DNA from: CAYTLQ01 sp964438715
Lineage (GTDB): Bacteria; Bacteroidota; Ignavibacteria; Ignavibacteriales; Ignavibacteriaceae
Direction: 5' to 3'
NCBI GenBank assembly: GCA_964438715.1
Contig: CAYTLQ010000333.1
Span: forward strand, 1 to 11,438
DNA length: 11,438 bases
Shown piece by piece: positions 1 to 5,548 of the stretch (position 1 is the first letter of the stretch; every line of letters starts with the position of its first letter). A program made the position numbers and the translations under genes. Below the pieces are notes generated by a model. It made no database searches and was not told the DNA's origin. It was given only the letters and a program-made list of their open reading frames with translations.

Positions 1-106
1 AAATCATCGCCTCGCTGTAACCGGTTCGCCTTGCAATCTCCGCCTGGTTAATCAGCGAGCGGTCAATTTTCACTTGCTCTTTTAATGACTGTCTTTGCTC
101 GGTCAT
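1..106 (-). CDS. Helix-turn-helix regulator, N-terminal part (cut by window edge)
   Basis: Thirty-five codons are visible, starting MTEQRQSLKEQVKIDRSLIN and running into the window edge. Residues 20-35 (NQAEIARRTGYSEAMI) look like the start of a helix-turn-helix of the Q-x-EIA-x-x-TG-x-S type. The start codon at 106 has no clear Shine-Dalgarno sequence, only an A-rich leader. The gene diverges from the repressor at 187 and is driven by the good promoter at 141-169, so by phage logic it would be the first gene of the early operon (Ner- or Cro-like). That role is inferred from position. The rest of the protein and the genes after it are outside the window, so the family cannot be fixed. Confidence 0.6.
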   Translation of the reverse strand, partial: MTEQRQSLKEQVKIDRSLINQAEIARRTGYSEAMI

Positions 107-140
107 TTTTTTATTAAAAATTGTTAAAGTTTTCTTTACA

Positions 141-169
141 AATAGAGGTAATTACCTAATTTTTGTCAA
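141..169 (-). promoter_or_regulatory. Leftward sigma-70-like promoter of the HTH gene
   Basis: On the minus strand a perfect TTGACA (-35, positions 169-164) is followed after exactly 17 bases by TCTATT (-10, positions 146-141; 4 of 6 matches to TATAAT). Transcription would start near 134, about 28 bases before the ATG at 106. The spacer contains the palindrome at 146-157, so a protein bound there would block polymerase directly. Confidence 0.55.
146..157. promoter_or_regulatory. Operator O1: perfect 12-base palindrome
   Basis: AGGTAATTACCT is its own reverse complement and lies in the -35/-10 spacer of the leftward promoter, touching the -10. It is the natural binding site for the XRE-type repressor encoded at 187. 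The 12 bases at 149-160 (TAATTACCTAAT) also form a perfect inverted repeat with 176-187 (ATTAGGTAATTA), 15 bases apart. Repressor binding is inferred. Confidence 0.6.
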
Positions 170-178
170 GTGTTTATT

Positions 179-190
179 AGGTAATTATGA
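179..190. promoter_or_regulatory. Operator O2: second copy overlapping the repressor start codon
   Basis: AGGTAATTATGA matches the first nine bases of the palindrome at 146-157 and lies exactly 33 bases from it, close to three helical turns, so the two sites face the same side of the DNA. It covers the ATG at 187-189, which fits autoregulation of the repressor. The AGG at 179-181 may also serve as a weak ribosome binding site. Confidence 0.45.
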
Positions 191-534
191 AATTTTTTAT
201 GACAATAGGTGAAAAACTTCGATATTTTGCCGAGAATTATATCGGTTCGGTTGCAAAACTTGCTGAATTACTTAATATGAAGCCACCGAGCTTATATGTT
301 TATCTAAATAATGAGAGTATTCCTGGTGGAGATATACTAAGGAAGCTCAAGGCTTTCGGTTGCGACATAAACTGGCTACTAACAGACGATGATAACCCCC
401 CGCCGGAGACAAACCAGCTACTGCAGGCTCGCCTTAAAGAGCTTGAGGAGGAGAACCAGCGGCTGAGGGATAGTATTAGCCATTTTCTTCTCCTCGCACA
501 AGAGGTAGAGCAGCAAAAAAAAAAGCAAGCGTAA
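187..534 (+). CDS. XRE-type phage repressor with C-terminal coiled coil
   Basis: This is a 115-residue DNA-binding protein. Residues 7-65 look like an XRE/CI helix-turn-helix domain: IGEKLRYFAEN, then SVAKLAELLNMKPPSLYVYL as the DNA-reading part, then the hallmark ending FGCDINWLLTDDD seen in phage CI-type repressors. Residues 76-112 are strongly charged with heptad-like leucines (LLQARLKELEEENQRL), which suggests a dimerising coiled coil. There is no S24 peptidase domain, so release by RecA-stimulated self-cleavage is not expected. The start at 187 has a weak AGG upstream; an ATG at 199 (MTIGEKL) would fit family starts equally well. The divergent neighbour and the flanking palindromes suggest it is the lysogeny switch of the element. 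Its target is inferred. Confidence 0.75.
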   Translation: MKFFMTIGEKLRYFAENYIGSVAKLAELLNMKPPSLYVYLNNESIPGGDILRKLKAFGCDINWLLTDDDNPPPETNQLLQARLKELEEENQRLRDSISHFLLLAQEVEQQKKKQA

Positions 535-668
535 ACCAAAAAAGTAGGCAAAATTTTTCTGCCAAATTCGTGCAAAAAGTGGCAAAAAAGTATAAAATTC
601 TCTGCCCAGCACTTTTTCTGGCTCACACCACTTAACCTTTTGTATTTATTACACTTACATAGTGTTTC
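535..668. other. Intergenic A-rich stretch with an imperfect repeat
   Basis: No gene is visible. Two similar A-rich blocks occur at about 536-563 and 573-606. Both read AAAAAGT(A)GGCAAAA and end in TCTGCC. A short inverted repeat ACACT-tacat-AGTGT lies at 651-665 between the two convergent genes. It is followed by a modest T-rich run and might act as a weak terminator. In Mu-type phages the repressor lies beside the phage end, which carries repeated transposase sites, so the repeat may be relevant, but the match is loose. Confidence 0.25.
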
Positions 669-1664
669 TTAATATTTATTTCTTTGCCATATTACCTGAA
701 AAATTACAAGGCGATTTTCCATTAACGAAAACAAAACTCTTTTTTGGTGCGAAAAGGACTCGTTCCGGAGAGTAATAATTTCTTTTACTGTGAACAGTTC
801 TCCTGACGGTTCAATAATACAGATTACGCTTAAATCATTTCTCCTCCCTATGTCCATTCCCGCATAAAGAATATTTCCTGAATTGTAACTATCCGTAATC
901 TGCGTGTCAATGCATTGGGTTATAAGTGAAAGTGGCAGGAGTGCAGTTGAAGAGTCAACCGGCTCACAGCAAAATTCTTCCCGCCAGGTATTTTCTGAGA
1001 AACAATTTTTTTTCAATTCAGCAAGCCAGTTGTTTTTTTCCGTCTCGTCAGGTATCCTCCCGAATATCCGAATGAGTAATCCGTCGTCTATGGCACGGAA
1101 AATATCGGTTGTGTGTAGTCTCCAGCTAAGATGACCGTTCTTTATTGACTCGGTAAATTGATAAAATAATGTAAGTTTTCCGTTATGTGTGGAAAGAATG
1201 CGAAGAGGGTATCCCCAGGTAACAGCCGGCCGTGCCGCTTTCCATAATGCATGGGCATCAGAATGATGAGCAAATTCGTCAAGTACTACTTTTCCTCCTT
1301 TACTTCTAAATCCTTTCGGGTTACTGCTCAGAGCTGTTATTCGCCCACCATCGGTAAAAGTAATTTGCAAAACTCCCTCTGCTTTGCTGTCGGCTGTTAT
1401 CTGCCACCCGTACCTGTTCCCTGCCAGCCGGAAAATCTTCACCCATAGCCTGCAATAGAGAATATATTCGCGGGCTGCTGTTTCATCTGCTGAGCTAAAC
1501 CATACAGACTTCACTTTCCCGGATAGAACATCCCGAACATCTTCATAACTTTGCACATAAGTAGCGCCTATTCGCCGACTTTTTTCCCATATCTTCACCG
1601 GACTTTCATCTTTGAGCCAGTCTGACTGATATTGAAGAAAATGTGGTGTATGTATATTATTCAT
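669..1664 (-). CDS. Mu gp28-like large terminase, truncated in the nuclease domain
   Basis: This is the ATP-driven motor that packages phage DNA into proheads. Numbered from the chosen start MNNIHTPHFLQYQ (331 residues), the ATPase domain shows the Walker A-like EKSRRIGAT at about 27-35, a WFSSADETAAREY segment, Walker B KVVLDEFAHH at about 125-134 and the coupling motif ILSTHNG at 156-162. The nuclease domain begins with AGMDIGRRNDLSV (first acidic residue Asp271), but the reading frame ends only 60 residues later in unrelated-looking sequence (RLVIFQVIWQRNKY). The later acidic motifs of the nuclease fold are missing, so the protein should lack DNA-cutting activity. The start at 1664 has GAAGAG upstream and overlaps the previous gene by 8 bases. 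An in-frame ATG at 1688 would add eight residues. Family is clear, function doubtful. Confidence 0.8.
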   Translation of the reverse strand: MNNIHTPHFLQYQSDWLKDESPVKIWEKSRRIGATYVQSYEDVRDVLSGKVKSVWFSSADETAAREYILYCRLWVKIFRLAGNRYGWQITADSKAEGVLQITFTDGGRITALSSNPKGFRSKGGKVVLDEFAHHSDAHALWKAARPAVTWGYPLRILSTHNGKLTLFYQFTESIKNGHLSWRLHTTDIFRAIDDGLLIRIFGRIPDETEKNNWLAELKKNCFSENTWREEFCCEPVDSSTALLPLSLITQCIDTQITDSYNSGNILYAGMDIGRRNDLSVICIIEPSGELFTVKEIITLRNESFSHQKRVLFSLMENRLVIFQVIWQRNKY

Positions 1665-1956
1665 TTTTCTCTTCAGTTGTATCCCCACATAATATCTTGT
1701 TTATTTCTTCAATTAATTCGGTACGGTTAATTTTCGTGTGGTGATTCGTTTCTGTCTTTAACGGAAATATGCCTGACTGTTTCAGTGCCATCGCAAGGCG
1801 CGATATAGCGTTAATCTGCTTTGTATTTCCGGCTTCACTGTCTTCAAGAGCTTCACGAAATATTTCCACAAGTCGTTTGTGTATTTCCTGCATCTCTGTC
1901 CGTTCCTGCGATTTTTGCTCCGTTATATTCCTCTTTCGTTTTCCGGACTTTTCCAT
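1657..1956 (-). CDS. Putative small terminase subunit
   Basis: This is a 99-residue, very hydrophilic protein with a Lys/Arg-rich N-terminus (MEKSGKRKRNITEQ), a helical middle (residues 20-60, including HKRLVEIFREALEDSEAG and INAISRLAMALKQSG) and an acidic tail. I recognise no motif that proves a family. The call rests on position: it lies directly upstream of the large terminase, overlapping it by 8 bases, which is where phages place the DNA-recognising small subunit. An AAAGGA ribosome binding site precedes the ATG, and the gap to the upstream membrane-protein gene is only 12 bases, so the three leftward genes form one operon. It could instead be another small phage protein. Confidence 0.5.
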   Translation of the reverse strand: MEKSGKRKRNITEQKSQERTEMQEIHKRLVEIFREALEDSEAGNTKQINAISRLAMALKQSGIFPLKTETNHHTKINRTELIEEINKILCGDTTEEKNE

Positions 1957-1968
1957 TTCCTTTCATCC

Positions 1969-2250
1969 TTAAAGAAGATTCTCTCTGTTTGTTTTTGCAC
2001 TGTTATGACTTGCCATGAGGTGTGTATCAATTTTCATTTCAAGTCGTGTAAGTATTCCTGTTAATACTTCTTTATAACGGCTGTCTTGTTCCATCATAGT
2101 AAATGTGCGCTCAATATTTTCTCTGTTTTGCTTATAAACCTTCTCCTGTTCTCTGTTAAAGTGCCGAAATGAGAGATACCACATTACAAACACAATTACC
2201 GTGATACTGCCATTACCAATAAGTTGCAATATTTCTGCAGATAGTTTCAT
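1969..2250 (-). CDS. Small phage membrane protein with coiled-coil tail
   Basis: This is a 93-residue protein of unknown function. One hydrophobic segment lies at about residues 9-27 (QLIGNGSITVIVFVMWYLSF). It is followed by a long charged helix (residues 28-80: FNREQEKVYKQNRENIERTF and on) that looks like a coiled coil on one side of the membrane. This architecture is common among small phage proteins of lysis cassettes (holin- or inner-spanin-like) and among unassigned proteins encoded just before terminase genes. A GGAG ribosome binding site precedes the ATG. It is the first gene of the leftward terminase operon, which starts from the divergent region 2251-2444. A lysis role is only a suggestion. 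Confidence 0.5.
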   Translation of the reverse strand: MKLSAEILQLIGNGSITVIVFVMWYLSFRHFNREQEKVYKQNRENIERTFTMMEQDSRYKEVLTGILTRLEMKIDTHLMASHNSAKTNRENLL

Positions 2251-2444
2251 TGTATTATCTCCGATTATTCGCTTGCCAAACTAACATCATAGAGTGCTGT
2301 TCCTCATCTGAATAGTTCATTACACAATTGCTTCCCTAAAGTATTCCACTATGGAGGGAATACAAGACTGAATAATAGAAAAGATCCGGTGGGCTCAGGC
2401 AAAGTAGTTTTGCACCGTACTTAACAACAAAAAGGAGATTACTT
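2251..2444. promoter_or_regulatory. Divergent regulatory region between the two head-gene blocks
   Basis: This 194-base gap must carry promoters for both the leftward terminase operon and the rightward capsid operon. It contains the inverted repeat GTATTCC (2341-2347) / GGAATAC (2357-2363) with a 9-base spacer, a candidate activator or repressor site near the middle. TAGTTTTG at 2405-2412 fits the Bacteroidota -7 consensus TAnnTTTG, but I see no matching -33 element. No clear classical -35/-10 pair was found. Confidence 0.4.
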
Positions 2445-3284
2445 ATGGAAACATGGATGGAAATATTCCGGACAGGAGAACATACAGACTCTGCCGGAAA
2501 TACGAAGGTATGGTCGGAGGCAGATCTCGACAATATTTGCTCCTCATACAATCCTGCTCTTCACGAAGCGCCGATAGTAATTGGCCACCCTGAAACAAAT
2601 GCACCGGCTTATGGTTGGATAAAAGAGTTAAAAAGGGTTGGTGAGAGATTATTGGCACGGGCAGGAGAGATGGTTCCCGAATTTATCGATGCAGTAAAAA
2701 ACGGCTTATACAAAAAACGAAGCATAGCTCTCAACGCCGATGGAACTTTACGGCATGTGGGTTTTCTTGGGGCAATGCCTCCCGCGGTTAAAGGATTGCG
2801 CGATGTAATATTTTCTTCATCTGACCATCTATTAGCCTATGAATTCCCAAATAACAGTATCGATGATGCAATTTTCGATTCTGCGCTTACAGCTCCGCCT
2901 GAATACAATGAACTTAAGCGTGAGCTTGAAATACTGAAAGCGCAACTCTTTGAGGAAAAAAAGAAAGCGGTGGTAAATAGATTTATAGAAAAATCCTCTT
3001 CATTCAACAGTTTCATTTACGAAAAATCCGAAGAGGGAATACTTACACCGGCACAGGCGAAACTTGCAAATAGAATTGCAGAGCAACTCCGTCCGGTACG
3101 AGGAGCGGAGTTTGCTCAGGAAGGAAATAGTTCTGCTGATATTATACTTTCAATGTTACGGGAATTTATTTCTCTTGTACCAAAACGCAATGAGTTTTCA
3201 GGATTTCCAGAACCGAAAAAAGAACATAAAACATCCACAGAAACAGTGCGAAGCATTATCCGCACAGCTATGGGTATAAAATAA
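2445..3284 (+). CDS. Mu I-like prohead protease with scaffold domain
   Basis: This 279-residue protein matures the phage head: the N-terminal protease cuts the scaffold during capsid assembly. Residues 5-120 carry the conserved pattern of Mu-like I proteases: EIFRTGEHTDSAGN, WSEADLDNI, SYNPALHEAPIVIGHPE, APAYGWIKEL, VPEFIDAVKNGLYKKRSIAL and RHVGFLGAMPPAVKGL. By analogy with the prohead-protease fold, His48 (GHP) and Ser93 (KRS) are the likely catalytic residues. Residues 155-185 are a charged helix (ELKRELEILKAQLFEEKKKA), consistent with a scaffold region, as in the family where the C-terminus acts as scaffold. A strong AAAGGAG lies 8 bases before the ATG. The frame is intact and the motifs undamaged. 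It heads the rightward operon, 30 bases before the capsid gene. Confidence 0.85.
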   Translation: METWMEIFRTGEHTDSAGNTKVWSEADLDNICSSYNPALHEAPIVIGHPETNAPAYGWIKELKRVGERLLARAGEMVPEFIDAVKNGLYKKRSIALNADGTLRHVGFLGAMPPAVKGLRDVIFSSSDHLLAYEFPNNSIDDAIFDSALTAPPEYNELKRELEILKAQLFEEKKKAVVNRFIEKSSSFNSFIYEKSEEGILTPAQAKLANRIAEQLRPVRGAEFAQEGNSSADIILSMLREFISLVPKRNEFSGFPEPKKEHKTSTETVRSIIRTAMGIK

Positions 3285-3314
3285 TCTTCATTAACAATCT
3301 AACCAGAGGTAAAT

Positions 3315-4238
3315 ATGAAACTACACCAGATTTCTTCATCTGATGAACTAACACAAAACGCCATTCTCAAAATGTACGAAAGGTCAACTGTATTGCAGGT
3401 TGCGGAGTTTTACTCAATGTACGGCAATGCAGAAAATGCACGAAAAGCCGCCAGCGCTTCAGGAGGTCAGTTCAGAGCTCTTGATTCCGATTACGCCGCA
3501 AATATCGTTACTCCTGCGTTTGCTTCTCCTGCACTTAAAATACTCGGAGACCATATTCAAGTTGATCAGGCACACGAACGACGCGGCGCCGATGTTGCTT
3601 CAATCCGTGCTTCGGAGTTGCTTAACTTCTGTATGAATTTGGGGAAACAATTCCAGAATTATTTTTTTAATGGCGATACAACTATCAGCGCCAATCAGTT
3701 CGATGGAGTGAAAAAGCTCATTATTTCTTCACAGAAAATTACCGCCTCAACAAACGGATTAAGTATCGATAGCGGTAATAGCGACACAGCAAAATCGCGT
3801 CAGCAAAAATTCCTTGAACTGCTTGAACAACTTGTTGAATCGGTAGAAGGCGGCGCTCAGGCTTTATTTATGGATGGAAAAACTCTCGCACGCCTAAGCT
3901 CAATAGCTCGCGAGTTCATCACCACTCAGCCTAATTCTTTTGGCATCCCGGTAAAATATTTCAACGGAGTACCTCTATATCCTGCCGGATATGATAGAAA
4001 CGGAACGAAGATTTTACCTCATAATGAAACCACCGGCACGGCAACAAACTGTACCAGTGTGTATGCCTTCCGATTTGGCGAGCGCTCCGATCTCTCCATA
4101 GCAACAAATATCGGTCTCGAGGTGAAAGATTTGGGATTAGTCGCTAATTTCTACACACACAAAGTAGAGATGGATGTCGTACCTGTGCTGCTGAACGATA
4201 AAGCGGCTGCGCGTCTCGAAGGAATTATCATTCCTTAA
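3315..4238 (+). CDS. Phage major capsid protein (HK97-fold type)
   Basis: This 307-residue protein is the shell protein of the prohead. Family-typical stretches are visible: an N-terminal helical region rich in Ala and Gln, the segment HERRGADVASIRASELLNFC (88-107), then GKQFQNYFFNGD and ANQFDGVKKLI (110-136). These are followed by a long helix (LELLEQLVESVEGGAQALFM) and the closing beta-rich part with GIPVKYFNGVPLYPAGYD and SIATNIGLEVKDLG. Length and order fit HK97-like coat proteins without a separate delta domain. Its place directly after the protease-scaffold is the standard head-gene order. AGAGG sits 6 bases before the ATG. No frameshift or stop is present, so a foldable coat protein could still be made. 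Confidence 0.8.
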   Translation: MKLHQISSSDELTQNAILKMYERSTVLQVAEFYSMYGNAENARKAASASGGQFRALDSDYAANIVTPAFASPALKILGDHIQVDQAHERRGADVASIRASELLNFCMNLGKQFQNYFFNGDTTISANQFDGVKKLIISSQKITASTNGLSIDSGNSDTAKSRQQKFLELLEQLVESVEGGAQALFMDGKTLARLSSIAREFITTQPNSFGIPVKYFNGVPLYPAGYDRNGTKILPHNETTGTATNCTSVYAFRFGERSDLSIATNIGLEVKDLGLVANFYTHKVEMDVVPVLLNDKAAARLEGIIIP

Positions 4239-4261
4239 TAAGTAACAAATTAATTAATCAA

Positions 4262-4286
4262 CAGGGCCGGAAATAAACCGGTCCTG
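4262..4286 (+). terminator. Hairpin between the capsid and downstream genes
   Basis: CAGGGCCGG (4262-4270) pairs with CCGGTCCTG (4278-4286) over nine base pairs including one G-U, with a 7-base A-rich loop. No T run follows, so it is more likely a partial terminator, or a stabilising or processing hairpin that keeps capsid transcript levels above those of the next genes, than a full stop. Confidence 0.45.
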
Positions 4287-4307
4287 AATAATTGAAGGAA
4301 CTATACT

Positions 4308-4571
4308 ATGTTATCACCATTACACGGCAGAAGAAAATTCACTGCATTTGTTTATACTCTGTTTGTTTACAGCGCAGTTATAATATGCGCACTCATTATC
4401 TGCTCAGGCGAGCCTGTTAACTTATCCTCGTTTGCATTCCAACTGGCATCAGCTTATGCCATACTCTCGGGTTTATTTTTCGGTAGTAATGTGCTCGAAC
4501 ATTTCGCCGGCGCCGAGAAATTAGAAAGCATGAAAATCAAAAAGATGATAAGCGATGACACCGCAAAGTAA
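4308..4571 (+). CDS. Small two-helix membrane protein
   Basis: This 87-residue protein has two hydrophobic segments, at about residues 11-32 (FTAFVYTLFVYSAVIICALI) and 40-60 (SSFAFQLASAYAILSGLFFG), and a short charged tail (EKLESMKIKKMISDDTAK). The charges suggest both ends are in the cytoplasm, an arrangement shared with class II holins, but nothing specific identifies it. An AAGGA ribosome binding site precedes the ATG. The end overlaps the next gene by 17 bases, so the two are translationally linked and probably work together. It lies after the capsid gene, where head-completion genes would be expected, which is unusual. Function unknown; a lysis or membrane-anchoring role is a guess. Confidence 0.6.
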   Translation: MLSPLHGRRKFTAFVYTLFVYSAVIICALIICSGEPVNLSSFAFQLASAYAILSGLFFGSNVLEHFAGAEKLESMKIKKMISDDTAK

Positions 4572-5061
4572 TTACTCAACGAAGCTGATTTTATCGCTCA
4601 TTCTATGTCTTGTTGCAATAGTATCAGCGTTATTATGCACAATGTTTTCCGGAAGAAATTCAGGAGTACAAAAAACCGTAGAGAGTAAATCTGCTATTAT
4701 CACCGGGACTCCTGATACGATAAAACAAGTTAACACTTTTAGCGGCTCTACAGTACTGAAAAAGAAAAAACGCGTTGAACCGGCAGATAGCAGTAAAACA
4801 GAAAATGTAGTTTTCTCAGGTTCCTTAGAAAACCAAATCTTAAATGCAGAAGTTGAAGTTTCACCCATTTCCGGCGATTCGCTTATGATTTTGACATATC
4901 GCGGCTTGACACACACATTGCTTATCAGCCGTACCGATACCGTACTCAATGAATATCGAACAGATTTCATTGAGCAGGAAAGTGAGTTGTTGTATTTTTT
5001 TGCAGGCGGAATACTCACCGGTATTATTCTTCTTTTACTATCAATCTTTATCAGCAAATAA
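4555..5061 (+). CDS. Membrane protein with both ends anchored
   Basis: This is a 168-residue protein I do not recognise. Hydrophobic helices lie at residues 11-31 (LILSLILCLVAIVSALLCTM) and 146-166 (LLYFFAGGILTGIILLLLSI). The roughly 115 residues between them are polar, rich in Ser, Thr and charged residues, with a Lys cluster (LKKKKRVEP, 68-76) and a beta-like section (VVFSGSLENQILNAEVEVSP). The likely topology puts the middle part in the periplasm between two membrane anchors. Its start codon lies inside the end of the preceding gene (4555-4571), so the pair is co-translated. The opposite strand of the same stretch is also open by chance. A spanin-like or envelope-spanning role is possible but unproven. 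Confidence 0.55.
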   Translation: MTPQSNYSTKLILSLILCLVAIVSALLCTMFSGRNSGVQKTVESKSAIITGTPDTIKQVNTFSGSTVLKKKKRVEPADSSKTENVVFSGSLENQILNAEVEVSPISGDSLMILTYRGLTHTLLISRTDTVLNEYRTDFIEQESELLYFFAGGILTGIILLLLSIFISK

Positions 5062-5078
5062 AATGAAAGGAATACATT

Positions 5079-5363
5079 ATGCTGGCCATTGATTTATTTG
5101 AAAAATTCAACGAACCCTCAGCGGATATTATTAATGCATCCGCCTCACAATCATTTAGCATTATTCCATCGGATACAGATGAACTTGAGTATGTTACAAG
5201 AATGCTCTATGTAGGAAGTGCAGGCGATATTAGCTGTCTGCTGACTGCAGATGAATCCATAACAATTTTTAAGAATATCCCGGCAGGTACTGTACTACCT
5301 CTGCGTGTTCGTAAAATATTTAACAGCGGTACTACTGCTTCACAAATTGTCGGGCTTCTGTGA
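5079..5363 (+). CDS. Small phage beta protein resembling the spike base (RCAP_rcc01079) family
   Basis: This is a 94-residue protein. Residues 30-94 follow a pattern I know from small proteins of phages and gene transfer agents: PSDTDELEYVTRMLYVGSAGD, then a short beta hairpin (ISCLLTADESITIFKNIPAGT), then LPLRVRKIFNSGTTASQIVGLL. Related proteins read roughly DT..L....RALYVG.AGDV......VTF..VPAGT.LPVRV.RV..TGTTA..I.AL and are often annotated as spike base proteins. The first 25 residues are unlike the family core and may be an attachment segment. A GAAAGGA ribosome binding site lies 8 bases before the ATG and 17 bases after the previous stop. It is the last gene of the rightward operon. Family assignment is from memory of the motif. 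Confidence 0.6.
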   Translation: MLAIDLFEKFNEPSADIINASASQSFSIIPSDTDELEYVTRMLYVGSAGDISCLLTADESITIFKNIPAGTVLPLRVRKIFNSGTTASQIVGLL

Positions 5364-5416
5364 ATCAGATGCGAATTGTGCCTGATACCAACTAATGTGC
5401 AAATTGAGTTTTCATC

Positions 5417-5436
5417 TGAAACTTTACAAAGTTTCA
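5417..5436. repeat. Near-perfect palindrome past the last phage gene
   Basis: TGAAACTTT-AC-AAAGTTTCA has 9-base arms around a 2-base centre. It lies 53 bases after the stop of the last phage gene and before the host terminator at 5489-5522. It could be a protein-binding site, a weak AT-rich terminator for the rightward operon, or part of the element's end. Confidence 0.45.
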
Positions 5437-5488
5437 TTTCCCGATAACTATAATTCAATTGCATTTCCACCGGTGTTGAAGAAAGTCA

Positions 5489-5522
5489 TAAAAATAGAAT
5501 GCCCGCCTTGTGAGGGGCGGGC
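5489..5522 (-). terminator. Rho-independent terminator of the T9SS adhesin gene
   Basis: Read leftward, GCCCGCC (5522-5516) pairs with GGCGGGC (5507-5501) around an 8-base loop and is followed by ATTCTATTTTTAT. The GC-rich 7-base stem with a T-rich tail, 26 bases after the stop codon at 5549, is a classical intrinsic terminator. It also marks the outer limit of the host transcription unit, so any prophage junction should lie to its left. Confidence 0.8.
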
Positions 5523-5548
5523 AATGAAATTAAGACAGGAATTAATAA

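Noticed and set aside
300..626. 108-codon minus-strand frame across the repressor gene
   Set aside because: It is low-complexity, Cys/Ser/Phe-rich translation antisense to a clear helix-turn-helix gene.
4572..5057. 161-codon open frame on the minus strand opposite the membrane protein gene
   Set aside because: It lacks domain-like features. The plus-strand gene has a coupled start, two clean transmembrane helices and operon context.
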